Translations under genes and position numbers: made by a program
NCBI RefSeq assembly: GCF_023630705.1
Contig: NZ_JALQEM010000032.1
Coordinates: 186,001-250,000, forward strand
Direction: 5' to 3'
Length of the DNA: 64,000 nt
DNA from: Caballeronia sp. GAFFF1
GTDB taxonomy: Bacteria > Pseudomonadota > Gammaproteobacteria > Burkholderiales > Burkholderiaceae
Shown: one piece after another, positions 31,764 to 40,970 of the stretch
How the letters are laid out: each line of letters starts with the position of its first letter
Position numbering within the stretch: the stretch's first letter is position 1
Notes under the pieces: generated by a model
What the model saw: the letters and a program-made list of their open reading frames with translations, nothing else
Databases searched by the model: none
Told to the model about the DNA's origin: nothing

Positions 31764-32414
31764 TCAGCCCCGCGGCGGATCGTTCAGGGTGGCGGACATG
31801 GCGTCGGCAAGCGCGTGCGCCGCGTCGCCGCCGCGCTGACGCAGGCCGGCGACCGCGCCCAGGCGGTCGGCGTCGGCCTTGTTCTGCGAGAGCTTGGCCT
31901 TGCCGACGAGCCGCGTCACCTCGATCTCGATGCCGACGATCGCGCCCAGCAGCTCGTCGATGTAATCGCGCGGCGCGTCGCCCATCTTCCACGGCGCGGG
32001 CTCGGCCGCTTCCATCTTGCGCGTGAGCCGCGCGACGACGCCGCGCACGTACGCTTCGTCATCGCGCACCGTGATGCGGCCGTGCGCGTGCACGACGAAA
32101 TAATTCCAGGTCGGCACCTGCCGATGCGTTTCCTGCTTGCTCGGATAGAAATTCGGCGAGATGTACCCGGCTTCGCCCTGGAAGATCACGAGCACGTTCT
32201 CCCCCGGCGCCACTTCTTTCCAGACCGGATTGGCCCGCGCCACATGCGCGCGCAGGACGCCGTGCTCGCTCGCAGTCGCGTCGAATTCGAACGGAACATG
32301 ATTTGCGTCCAGCCCGTTCGGGCCGTGCGTGACGAGCGCGCCGAACGGGTTCGCGGCGATCAGCGCGTGGAGCACGTCGGCGCGGTTTTCTTCGAAATGG
32401 GCGGGCAGATACAT
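31764..32414 (-). CDS. PaiB-like FMN-binding family protein
   Basis: This encodes 216 residues. It starts MYLPAHFEENR and contains GALVTHGPNGLDANHVPFEFD, VLVIFQGEAGYISPNFYPSK and VPTWNYFVVHAHG, all typical of the PaiB/FMN-binding split-barrel family. In Bacillus PaiB is a negative regulator of sporulation and protease genes; in proteobacteria the role is unclear. I chose the ATG at 32414; the frame extends upstream without Met support. It sits directly upstream of the copA promoter on the same strand and diverges from the DUF1254 gene, with no evident functional link. Confidence 0.88.
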   Translation of the reverse strand: MYLPAHFEENRADVLHALIAANPFGALVTHGPNGLDANHVPFEFDATASEHGVLRAHVARANPVWKEVAPGENVLVIFQGEAGYISPNFYPSKQETHRQVPTWNYFVVHAHGRITVRDDEAYVRGVVARLTRKMEAAEPAPWKMGDAPRDYIDELLGAIVGIEIEVTRLVGKAKLSQNKADADRLGAVAGLRQRGGDAAHALADAMSATLNDPPRG

Positions 32415-32649
32415 CGGTCGGCTCTGTGACGGTGGAATGAAGAACAGCAAGAAACCCGATGTTACGCGATGCCGGCGCATGCGGTTTGCTTCAGTTATTA
32501 GCGCCTTACGACGGTTTTGGCAGCGGCTCCTTGCCTATCATCAGCGGATACGTTAAAACCCGACTTTCGAGATAGTTTCCGCGCCCGTAACAAAGGCGCA
32601 AACGTTAAGGCGGCAGCATCGGTTTGCGCGCCGGAAGTTGCGCCAACCC

Positions 32650-34146
32650 ATGCGAAACAAGAACCGGACTCCCATTCGAATGAACCTACAACGACGCTGG
32701 ACCTTCCCGCTCAACGCCGCTTTCTGTCTGGGCGCAAGCATCGCCGGAATGAGCCTCCTGTCCGGCTGCGCGGCGAACAAGCCGCCCGAGGCCAAAGCCA
32801 GCACCGGCTGGGTGAAGGACCAGGTGGCGGATGCCTACACGTTCGGCTTTCCGCTCGTTGCCTCGGACATCGCCCGTGAGCGCGCGAGCGGCAACGCGGC
32901 GCAGTCGGGCCGCGCGCCGCTCAACACGTTCCGGCACGCGAGCGCGCTGCCGCCCGTCGGCGCGGCGGGCTGGCCGAGCGTCGATACGCTCGATTCGACC
33001 GCATGGCTGGATGTGTCGGCCGATCCGGTGATCGTCTCGCTGCCCGCCGCGCCGCGCGGGCGGTATCTGGATGCGCGCGCCTTCGACGCGTGGACCAACG
33101 CGCTCTATTCGAGCGCCGACACGACGCCGTATCCGAAGATGCAGTCGATTGCGTTCGTGCCGGCGGGCTTCAGCGGCACGCTGCCCGCGGATGCCACGCG
33201 CGTCGAATGCCGCACGCGCTACGTGTGGCTCTCCGTGCGCGTGCGCGTGAACGGCCCGCGCGACGTGCGCGAGGCACGCAAGCTGCAAACCGCGATGCGC
33301 ATCGAGGCGCTCACGCCCGCAAAAGGTTCCGTTGCGGATGCGACGCCCGCCGTCACCGGCGCGTGGCCCGGCGGCAGCAGCGGCCAGCAGCCGGCGGTGC
33401 CGCCGCTGCCCGCCGCGCCCCCGACGGCATCGCCCGGTGCGCAAGCCGAATCGCTCGACGCAAGCGCCTTCTTCGCGCGTCTTGCCCGCTCGCTCGACGA
33501 CAACCCGCCCGCCACCGCCGACACGCCCGCGATGAGCCGTCTCGCCGCCATCGGCGTGAAGCCCGGCGAGCCGGTGCACTTCACGACGACGGACGCGCCG
33601 GTGCTCGACGCGGGCATCGCCGAGGCGCGCGAGCGGCTCTCGACCGTGCCGCCCAACGCAATCACGAAGAACGGCTGGACGTGGTTCGGCGACGGCGTCG
33701 GCAACTACGGCACCGACTACACGCTGCGCGCCTATCTCGCGCGCCGGCAGACGGCGACGAGCACGAAAGACGGCGAAACGAAGCCGGTTGCATCCGTCGA
33801 CAGCGACGGCCACGCGCTGAACGGCGCGAACGACTACGTGCTGCACTTCGAGCCGAATCAGCTTCCGCCGGTGCGCGGCTTCTGGACGCTCACGGCCTAT
33901 ACCAAAGACGGCGCGCTCGCCGATGCCAAAGCGCCGCGCCTGTCCCTTTCGGACCGCGACCGCCTGAAGAAGAATCGCGACGGCTCGATCGACGTGATCG
34001 TGTCGTCGGAGTCGCCGGGCAAGGGGCGTGCGTCGAACTGGCTGCCCGCGCCCGCAGGCGAGTTCCAGCTGGCCATGCGCCTCTATGCGCCCAAGCCGCA
34101 GGCGAGCGACGGCACGTGGGCGCCGCCGCCCGTGCAGCGGCAATAG
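32650..34146 (+). CDS. DUF1254/DUF1214 family lipoprotein
   Basis: This encodes about 498 residues with a lipoprotein signal (SLLSGCAANK, lipobox Cys near residue 42). Mature residues show DUF1254 features (DAYTFGFPLVASD, APLNTFRHASALP, YLDARAFDAWTNALYS) and a C-terminal DUF1214 part (GNYGTDYTLRAYLAR, YVLHFEPNQLPPVRGFWTLTAY, ASNWLPAPAGEFQLAMRLYAPK). A Pro/Ala-rich insertion lies near residues 235-265. The family is widespread and poorly characterised; an envelope location is likely. The ATG at 32650 is preceded by a weak GGAAG; ATG 32680 is an alternative start nearer the hydrophobic core. Confidence 0.87.
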   Translation: MRNKNRTPIRMNLQRRWTFPLNAAFCLGASIAGMSLLSGCAANKPPEAKASTGWVKDQVADAYTFGFPLVASDIARERASGNAAQSGRAPLNTFRHASALPPVGAAGWPSVDTLDSTAWLDVSADPVIVSLPAAPRGRYLDARAFDAWTNALYSSADTTPYPKMQSIAFVPAGFSGTLPADATRVECRTRYVWLSVRVRVNGPRDVREARKLQTAMRIEALTPAKGSVADATPAVTGAWPGGSSGQQPAVPPLPAAPPTASPGAQAESLDASAFFARLARSLDDNPPATADTPAMSRLAAIGVKPGEPVHFTTTDAPVLDAGIAEARERLSTVPPNAITKNGWTWFGDGVGNYGTDYTLRAYLARRQTATSTKDGETKPVASVDSDGHALNGANDYVLHFEPNQLPPVRGFWTLTAYTKDGALADAKAPRLSLSDRDRLKKNRDGSIDVIVSSESPGKGRASNWLPAPAGEFQLAMRLYAPKPQASDGTWAPPPVQRQ

Positions 34147-34279
34147 CGTCTTTTCGCGCCGCGTCATCGAAGAGTTTTGACAACGTTGGCGCGGCGCGTC
34201 GTCGTATACTCGGGCATCCTCCTTCCGAGACGGCGAGATCGCGCCGCGCCGATGCGCGCATCGCGTCGCCGCGCATCGC

Positions 34280-37200
34280 ATGTCAAGCACCACGAAGTCA
34301 ACGTTCACCACGGCCGGGCAGACCTTGCGCGGCGTGGTCCACGCGCGCCGCACGCGGCGCATCGCAATCGGGTTCGTCGTCGCGCTGCTGGTGATCGGGC
34401 TGCTCGGGTTCTTTGTCGCCCCGCCGGTCATCCGGCACGTCGCCGAACAGCAGCTTTCGAAACAGCTCGACCGGCCGGCGAGCATCCGGCGCATCGCGCT
34501 CAATCCCTATACGCTCGATCTCGAAGCCGATGACGTGCATATCGGCGAATCCCGCGCCCAAGGCCCGAACGCGCCGGGCTTCGTCGATGTGTCGCGGCTC
34601 GTCGTGCGCACGTCGTGGACGTCGCTGTTCCGGCTCGCGCCGGTGATCGATGAACTGAAGATCGACTCGCCGCGCATCAACATCGTCCGGTACGACGCCG
34701 AGCATTTCAATTTCTCCGATCTGATCGCGAAGTTCTCGAAGCCTTCGTCGCCGCCCTCGGACAAGCCCGCGCGGTTCTCGGTGTCGAATATCCGGATCGA
34801 GAACGGGCGCATCGTTTTCGACGACAGGCTCACGAAAACAAAGCACACCATCGACCGCATCGCGCTCGGCATTCCGTTCATCGCCACGTTGCCGTCCGCC
34901 GCGGATATCTTCGTGACGCCGCTTTTGCAGGCGCGCATCGACGGCTCGCCGCTCGTGCTCAAGGGCCGCACGAAGCCGTTCGCGCAGTCGCGGGAGTCGG
35001 AAATCGCGCTGACGCTCGACGGGCTCGACGTGCCGCAATTGGCGTCGTATGCGCCCGCCTCGCTGCCGGTCGCGGTCAAGAGCGGCCGGCTCTCGACCGA
35101 TCTCAACGTGCGTTTCGCAATTGCGGGCGACGTGCCGACCATCCGGATCGACGGCACCGCCGATCTCGCCGACGCCGCCGTGACCGATCGCGCGAACGCT
35201 CCGCTCATTGCCGCGCGCGCGCTGCACGTCAAGATCGCGGACATGCAGCCGCTGCGCAGCGTATATCACTTCGACGAAATCACGCTGTCCGGGCCGGATG
35301 CGCATATCACGCGCGACGCCTCGGGCGCGTTCAACGTGACCAGGCTCGCGTCGCCTTCGAAGCCTGAAACCGCGAAGCCCGCGGACAGCAAGTCGCAACC
35401 GCTCGACCTCGCGATCCGCCATCTCGCCATCGACGGCGGGCGCCTCGCATATGCCGACGATCTCTTGAAGCAGCACGTCGAAGCCGCGCTGACGAACCTC
35501 GCCGTCACGCTCGACGACTTCTCCACGCTCGGCAAGACGCCCGCGCGCTACGCGCTCAAGACGGCGTCGGACAAAGGCGGCACGCTCGCGGCCTCGGGCA
35601 ACGTCACGCTTGCCGCCCACACGGCGGACGCAAAGCTCGCGCTCGACGCGTTGGCGCTGCCGCCGCTGCAGCCGTACATCGCGAACATGGTGGCGGCGCG
35701 CGTCGTCGCTGGCACGGTGAGCGCGAATCTGCCGGTGTCGGTCGACTGGTCGAAGCCCGATGCGGGCGCGCAGGTCGGCGCGGGCGATGTCACAGTCGCC
35801 GGTCTCACACTCGTGCCGTCGAACGCGGCGGGCGCGGCGCCGATCAAGCTCGGCTCGGCGGTCGCGAAGATCGGCAAGGTCGATGTGGCCGCGCGCACCG
35901 CCGCGCTCGACAGCGTGCGGGTGAGCGGCCTCGCGCTGGAGGCGACGCGCCGCAAGGACGGAAGCATCGATCTGGCGGCGCTCGCGGGACCGCACGAGGC
36001 CGCGCCGGAGCAAACGGCGACGCGCAAGGTGCAGAAGGCGCAGCAGGCCGGTCCGGCGTGGCGCTATCAGATCGGCCAGATCGGGCTGGACGGCGCATCG
36101 GCCACGTTCACGGACGAAACGCCCGCGCGGCCGGTGAAGCTGAGCGTCGCGCCGCTGGCTCTCGATGTCAGGCAGTTCAGCGACGACATGACGAAGCCGC
36201 TTCCCGTCGACGGCAAGCTCACGCTCAACGGCCGCGGCGCGCTCGCCGTGAACGGCAACGTCACGCTCAGTCCGCTCAAGGTCGCGCTGCATGTGAAGGG
36301 CGACCAGGTGGATGTGTCCGCGTTCGAGCCGTATTTCGGCGACAAACTCAACGTCGAAGTGGCGAGCGCGGCGCTCAACGCGAACGGCGACATGGCGATG
36401 TCGGGCAGCGGCAAGACGCTCGCGGCGTCGTACAAGGGCGACGCGTCGCTCACCGACGTGCGCATGATCGACAAGGCCACGTCCGACCGCTTCGCCGGCT
36501 GGAAGCTGCTGGGCCTCACGAATCTGAAGGCGAGCTACGGCGAGCGCGGCACGGACGTGGAGGCGGCGCGCGTCACGTTTGCCAACTTCTATGGCCGCGT
36601 GCTGCTCGATGCGCAGGGCAAGCTGAACCTGAAGAACGTCGTGGCGAGCGATCACGCAGCCGGGCAATCGGTGACGCAGCCGGCGGCGTCTGCGTCAGCC
36701 TCGGCGCCGGTTGCCGCGAGCGCGCCCGCCGACACGGCGAAGTCCGGGCCGCCGGTGAACCTGCGCTTCGGCGAACTCGTGTTGCAGAACGGCCGCGTCA
36801 CGTACACCGACAACTTCATCAAGCCGAACTACACGGCGAATCTCGTGGCGATCAACGGGACCATCGGCGCGTTCGGCACGCAATCCACGACGCCCGCGCC
36901 CGTCGATGTCACCGCGAAGCTCGCGGCCAACGGGCCGGTGTCGATCAAGGGGCAGGTGAATCCGCTGATCGCGAAACCCGCGCTCGATCTGACCGCGAGC
37001 GCGCACGACGTGGAGTTGACCAACCTCACGCCGTATTCGGCGAAATACGCGGGCTATCCGATCACCAAGGGCAAGCTGAACGTCGATCTGCACTACATGC
37101 TCGCCGACGACAAGCTGACGGCGAACAACCACCTGTTCATCGACCAGTTGACCTTCGGCGATCACATCGACAATCCGAGCGCGACGAAGCTGCCGGTGCG

Positions 37201-37942
37201 GCTCGCGGTATCGTTGCTGAAGAACTCGCGCGGCGAAATCGACGTGAACATTCCGATTTCCGGCTCGCTGTCGAATCCGGAGTTTTCGGTCGGCGGGCTC
37301 GTGTGGCAGGCCATTCTGAACCTCGTGCAGAAGGCCGTGACCGCGCCGTTCTCGCTGCTTGCGCATGCGTTCGGCGGCAGCGGCGAGGAGTTGAACTACG
37401 TGGAATTCGACGCCGGCTCGGCCACGCTCACCGATGCCGCGCAGAAGAAGCTCGACACGATCGCGAAGGCGCTCGCGGACAAGCCGTCGATCCGGCTGGA
37501 CGTGACCGGCCGCGTCGATCCGAAGGTGGACGAACCGGGCTTGCGCAGCGCGTGGCTCGACGCGCAGGTGAAGCGCGCGAAGGTGCGCGACATGTCGGGC
37601 AACGGCGAAAACGTCGACTGGGCGAGCGTGAAGGTGTCCGGCGACGACTACGACAAGTACCTGACGAAGGTTTACAAGTCGGTCGATTTCAAGAAGCCGC
37701 GCAATATGATCGGTCTCACCAAGACTGTGCCGGATGCCGACATGAAGGCCGCGCTGTTGCAGAACGCGCCGGTCGACGAGGCTTCGTTGCGCGACCTCGC
37801 GCAGCGGCGCGCGCAGGCGGTCAAGGAATATTTCGACGGAAAGATCGACAGCAGCCGGATTTTCGTCGTCGCGCCGAAGCTGACTGCCGACGGCATCGAC
37901 GACAAAGGCGCGGGAAGCCGCGTCGATCTGGGCCTGAAATAG
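34280..37942 (+). CDS. Large AsmA-like DUF748 envelope protein with OmpA-like C-terminus
   Basis: This encodes 1220 residues. One membrane helix (about residues 28-48, IGFVVALLVIGLLGFFVAPP) anchors a long beta-rich, AsmA/DUF748-type periplasmic region with repeated LVVRTSW, VSNIRIENGRIVFDD and RFGELVLQNGRVTYTDNFIKPNY-like blocks. A low-complexity Pro/Ala/Ser linker lies near residues 795-815. The last 180 residues (YVEFDAGSATLTDAAQKKLD, LDVTGRVDP, RRAQAVKEYFDG) resemble an OmpA-like peptidoglycan-binding fold. Such proteins are thought to help move lipids or stabilise the envelope; the specific job here is not known. Only a weak ribosome-binding site is seen. Confidence 0.85.
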   Translation: MSSTTKSTFTTAGQTLRGVVHARRTRRIAIGFVVALLVIGLLGFFVAPPVIRHVAEQQLSKQLDRPASIRRIALNPYTLDLEADDVHIGESRAQGPNAPGFVDVSRLVVRTSWTSLFRLAPVIDELKIDSPRINIVRYDAEHFNFSDLIAKFSKPSSPPSDKPARFSVSNIRIENGRIVFDDRLTKTKHTIDRIALGIPFIATLPSAADIFVTPLLQARIDGSPLVLKGRTKPFAQSRESEIALTLDGLDVPQLASYAPASLPVAVKSGRLSTDLNVRFAIAGDVPTIRIDGTADLADAAVTDRANAPLIAARALHVKIADMQPLRSVYHFDEITLSGPDAHITRDASGAFNVTRLASPSKPETAKPADSKSQPLDLAIRHLAIDGGRLAYADDLLKQHVEAALTNLAVTLDDFSTLGKTPARYALKTASDKGGTLAASGNVTLAAHTADAKLALDALALPPLQPYIANMVAARVVAGTVSANLPVSVDWSKPDAGAQVGAGDVTVAGLTLVPSNAAGAAPIKLGSAVAKIGKVDVAARTAALDSVRVSGLALEATRRKDGSIDLAALAGPHEAAPEQTATRKVQKAQQAGPAWRYQIGQIGLDGASATFTDETPARPVKLSVAPLALDVRQFSDDMTKPLPVDGKLTLNGRGALAVNGNVTLSPLKVALHVKGDQVDVSAFEPYFGDKLNVEVASAALNANGDMAMSGSGKTLAASYKGDASLTDVRMIDKATSDRFAGWKLLGLTNLKASYGERGTDVEAARVTFANFYGRVLLDAQGKLNLKNVVASDHAAGQSVTQPAASASASAPVAASAPADTAKSGPPVNLRFGELVLQNGRVTYTDNFIKPNYTANLVAINGTIGAFGTQSTTPAPVDVTAKLAANGPVSIKGQVNPLIAKPALDLTASAHDVELTNLTPYSAKYAGYPITKGKLNVDLHYMLADDKLTANNHLFIDQLTFGDHIDNPSATKLPVRLAVSLLKNSRGEIDVNIPISGSLSNPEFSVGGLVWQAILNLVQKAVTAPFSLLAHAFGGSGEELNYVEFDAGSATLTDAAQKKLDTIAKALADKPSIRLDVTGRVDPKVDEPGLRSAWLDAQVKRAKVRDMSGNGENVDWASVKVSGDDYDKYLTKVYKSVDFKKPRNMIGLTKTVPDADMKAALLQNAPVDEASLRDLAQRRAQAVKEYFDGKIDSSRIFVVAPKLTADGIDDKGAGSRVDLGLK

Positions 37943-37992
37943 CGGCGTTAGCCGAACGGACGATCTCGAAGAACAGCGAGGGGCGAATTACG

Positions 37993-38472
37993 ATGAGCCA
38001 AACCGGAGATTCGAAAGAAAACGGGAGTCAGCCAATGGGAACGCCTTACGAGCAGGACGTCGTCGCGTGGGCCAGGGAACAGGCCGCGCTGCTGCGTGCA
38101 GGGAAGCTCACGGCCATCGATATCGAGCATATCGCAGAGGAAATCGAGGACGTGGGCAAGAGCGAACAGCGCGAACTGGCGAGCCGGATGTCGGTGTTGC
38201 TGGCGCATTTGTTGAAGTGGACGTATCAGCACGCAAGACGCAGCAAGAGCTGGAGCCATACTATCCGGACGCAGCGCAAAGAAGTGGAATACGCGCTGAA
38301 AGAAGCGCCGAGCCTGCGCGGAAAGTTCGACGACGCGGCGTGGATCGACGTAGTGTGGTCGCGCGCACGCAATCTCGCGGAATCGGAAACGGGTCTGGAT
38401 ATCGACGCGTTTCCCGAGACCTGCCCCTGGCCGATGACGCAGGTTCTCGATCCGGAGTTTTATCCTGACTGA
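37993..38472 (+). CDS. DUF29 family protein
   Basis: This 159-residue soluble protein matches DUF29: TPYEQDVVAWAREQAALLRAGK, ALDIEHIAEEIEDVG-like DIEHIAEEIEDVGKSEQRELASRM (two short blocks), LLAHLLKWTYQ and CPWPMTQVLDPEFYP at the end. The function of the family is unknown. Only the tail of a much longer open frame is real; the upstream part is a shadow of the DUF748 gene. The start at 37993 has GAGGGG about 9 nt upstream; ATG 38035 with GGGAG 7 nt upstream is an equally plausible start. It is 50 bp after the DUF748 gene. Confidence 0.82.
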   Translation: MSQTGDSKENGSQPMGTPYEQDVVAWAREQAALLRAGKLTAIDIEHIAEEIEDVGKSEQRELASRMSVLLAHLLKWTYQHARRSKSWSHTIRTQRKEVEYALKEAPSLRGKFDDAAWIDVVWSRARNLAESETGLDIDAFPETCPWPMTQVLDPEFYPD

Positions 38473-38491
38473 GCGGAGGCCCGCCCCCGCT

Positions 38492-40060
38492 CTAATGCGC
38501 CCCCGCCGCGGCCCCACCTCCACCGCCTTTCGCCACCTTCGTGATCCAGATCAGCGGAATGATCAGAATGAAGATCACCGCCGAGATCAGAAAGATATCG
38601 TTGAGGCCCATCATCGCGGCCTGCGAATTCACGGTGAAGTTGAACATGCCGCGTGCCTGCGCTTCGCTGATATCGAGCGTCGATTGCGACGCGCCGAGCG
38701 CCTGCCAGAACGTCGGGTTGAAGGCGTTGGCCTGCTCGGTGAGCCGCTCGTGGTGCAGCGCGATGCGGTCGTCCCACGCGTTACCCGCGAGCGACGTGCC
38801 CACCGCGCCGCAAAACACCCGCGCGAAGTTCGATAACCCGGCCGCCGCCGGAATCTTCGAAGGCGGCAGGCCCGACAGCACGATGGCCGTCAGCGGCACG
38901 AAGAACATCGCCATCGGAATGCCCTGAAGCAGCGTCGGCAGCACGAGATGGAAGGTGTCGATCTCGATCACGTATTTCGAGCGCAGCCAGAACACGAACG
39001 CGAAGCCGATGAACGCCATCGTCGCGATCACGCGGGCGTCGCTGCGCGGCAGAACCTTGCCCATCACGGGCGCGAGGATCACGGCGAAGATGCCGAGCGG
39101 CGCGGTGACGAGCCCGGCATCGACGGAGCGGTAGTTCAGATACTGCTGCATCCACTGCGGCAGAAGCACGAGGTTGCCGAAGAACACGCCGTACGCCACC
39201 GAAATCGCCACCGTCCCGCCGAAGAAATTGCGCCCGGTGAAGAGCCGCAAATCGACCACCGGATTCGCCTCCGTCAATTCCCACACGACGAAGAACGCGA
39301 ATGAGATAACTGCCACGATCGCCAGCATCACGATGACCGGCGACGAGAACCAGTCGAGGTCGCGTCCCTTGTCGAGCATGATCTGCAGCGACGCCACCCA
39401 CGCGACGAGCAGCGCGAGCCCGATCACGTCGATCGGCGCCTTGCGCGTCGGCGATTCACGCGTGCGGTAGATGAACCACGTCACGCCCGCCGCGAAGATG
39501 CCCACCGGTATGTTGATGTAGAAGATCCACGACCACGAATAGCTGTCGGTGATCCAGCCGCCGAGCGCGGGGCCGGCAATTGGCCCGACGGTCGCGGTCA
39601 TCGCCCAGAGCGAGAGCGCCATCGACGCTTTCTCTTTCGGATACGAGCCGAGCAGAATGGCCTGCGAAAGCGGAATCAGCGGCCCGGCCACCGCGCCTTG
39701 CAGCACGCGGGCAATGAGCAGCACCGGCAAATTCGGCGCGAGACCGCAGAGCCACGACGACAGCACGAACATCAGAATGGCGCCGACGAAAAGCCGGATC
39801 TGCCCGAGCCGTTGCGTGAGCCAGCCGGTGAGCGGAATGGAAACCGCGTTCGACGCCGCAAACACGGTGATGACCCACGTGCCCTCGTTCACCGACACGC
39901 CGAGGTTGCCGGAGATCGTCGGGATCGCGACGTTGGCAATCGACGAATCCAGCACGTTCATGAAGGTCGCGAGCGCCACGGCGAAGGTGGCGAGCACGAG
40001 CTGGCCGCCCTTGAGCGGCGGTGGAGGCGGTGCGGCGGTGGTTGGCGGCGGCGTGCTCAT
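38492..40060 (-). CDS. DHA2-family (EmrB/QacA-like) drug efflux MFS transporter
   Basis: This 522-residue protein has about 14 membrane helices. It shows motif D1 (TFMNVLDSSIANVAIPTISG), motif A (LTQRLGQIRLF), the antiporter motif C-like region (GPIAGPALGGWI) and FYINIPVGIF, as in EmrB-type proton-driven exporters. A Pro-rich N-terminus and a Gly/Ala-rich C-terminal tail flank the core. EmrB usually works with an EmrA membrane-fusion protein and an outer-membrane channel; neither is next to it here, so partners must be elsewhere or lie outside this locus. The substrate cannot be deduced. Confidence 0.9.
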   Translation of the reverse strand: MSTPPPTTAAPPPPPLKGGQLVLATFAVALATFMNVLDSSIANVAIPTISGNLGVSVNEGTWVITVFAASNAVSIPLTGWLTQRLGQIRLFVGAILMFVLSSWLCGLAPNLPVLLIARVLQGAVAGPLIPLSQAILLGSYPKEKASMALSLWAMTATVGPIAGPALGGWITDSYSWSWIFYINIPVGIFAAGVTWFIYRTRESPTRKAPIDVIGLALLVAWVASLQIMLDKGRDLDWFSSPVIVMLAIVAVISFAFFVVWELTEANPVVDLRLFTGRNFFGGTVAISVAYGVFFGNLVLLPQWMQQYLNYRSVDAGLVTAPLGIFAVILAPVMGKVLPRSDARVIATMAFIGFAFVFWLRSKYVIEIDTFHLVLPTLLQGIPMAMFFVPLTAIVLSGLPPSKIPAAAGLSNFARVFCGAVGTSLAGNAWDDRIALHHERLTEQANAFNPTFWQALGASQSTLDISEAQARGMFNFTVNSQAAMMGLNDIFLISAVIFILIIPLIWITKVAKGGGGGAAAGAH

Positions 40061-40134
40061 GCATCTCCCGGCGAAGCGCCGCGACGCTCAGGTCGCGGCC
40101 GGATGTCAACGAATCCGCCAGTGTGCCTGCGCTT

Positions 40135-40166
40135 CAAAAAAGCTGCAGAGCCGCCGCCCGCAGCTT
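40135..40166 (-). terminator. Terminator of the aminotransferase/solute-binding protein operon
   Basis: Read on the minus strand, a 7-bp stem AAGCTGC/GCAGCTT (40160-40166 with 40140-40146) with a GC-rich loop is followed by a run of T (A40135-40139 on the plus strand). It overlaps the stop codon of the binding-protein gene. Confidence 0.75.
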
Positions 40167-40947
40167 ACTTCGCTGAAATGTCGATGTTGCCGAGATACTT
40201 CTTCGCGTACTTGTCGATGGTGCCGTCCGCTTTCACCTTCGCGATGGCCGCGTCGAGCTTGGCCTTCAGCGCATCGTCGCCCTTGCGGATGCCGTACGCG
40301 ATGCCGCTGCCGAGAATCTTGTCGTCGCGCACCGGCGCGCCGGCGAACGAAAAGCCTTCGCCGTCCGGCTTCGAGAGGAACCCGCTTTGTCCGGCGGGCG
40401 CGAGCACGAGCGTCGCGTCGAGACGGCCGGACTTGAGGTCCGCGTAGACCTGATTCTGGTCCTGATACGGCACGATCTTCACGCCTTCGTTTTCCCAGTG
40501 CGCCTTGGCGAACGTCTCCTGAATGGAGCCTTGCAGCACGCCCACGCTTTTGCCTTTCAGCGCCGCCGCCGTCGGTTCGATACCGCTGCCCGTTTTCGCG
40601 ATGAGTTGCGTCGGCACGCGATACACGACGGTCGTGAAGTCGATCGCCTGGCGGCGCTGCTCGGTGGCGTTCATGGCGGAATTGATCGCGTCGAACTTGC
40701 GGCCCTGCAGCGCGGGAATGAGGCCGTCGAACGACGTTTCGACCCATTTGCACTGCATCTTCGCGGCGACGCAGACGGCATTGCCCACGTCGATATCGAG
40801 TCCTTGCAGTTCCCCCGTCGCCGATTTGGATTCGAACGGCGGGTATTGCGCTTCGACGCCGAAGCGCAGGGTGTCGGCGGCGAGCGCCGCGCCGCTCGCG
40901 AGCGAGCACGCGACGAAAAGCGCGGCGGCGAGGTGGTTCTTCTTCAT
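40165..40947 (-). CDS. Polar amino-acid-type ABC solute-binding protein (family 3)
   Basis: This encodes 260 residues with a signal peptide (MKKNHLAAALFVACSLAS, cut near ALA-ADT). The mature part has family 3 features: LRFGVEAQYPPFESKS, LQGLDIDVGNAVC, LQGRKFDAINSAMNATEQRRQ and a C-terminal IDKYAKKYLG. It should bind an amino acid or an opine-like compound in the periplasm. The ATG at 40947 has GGAG about 7 nt upstream. It lies 23 bp after the aminotransferase on the same strand, so the two are probably one operon, but no permease or ATPase genes are adjacent. Confidence 0.9.
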   Translation of the reverse strand: MKKNHLAAALFVACSLASGAALAADTLRFGVEAQYPPFESKSATGELQGLDIDVGNAVCVAAKMQCKWVETSFDGLIPALQGRKFDAINSAMNATEQRRQAIDFTTVVYRVPTQLIAKTGSGIEPTAAALKGKSVGVLQGSIQETFAKAHWENEGVKIVPYQDQNQVYADLKSGRLDATLVLAPAGQSGFLSKPDGEGFSFAGAPVRDDKILGSGIAYGIRKGDDALKAKLDAAIAKVKADGTIDKYAKKYLGNIDISAK

Positions 40948-40970
40948 CGTGGTCTCCGGGAAATCAAGGG

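Noticed and set aside
34298..36667. A 789-codon minus-strand open frame
   Set aside because: It is a shadow of the DUF748 gene with low-complexity Arg/Val/Glu composition.
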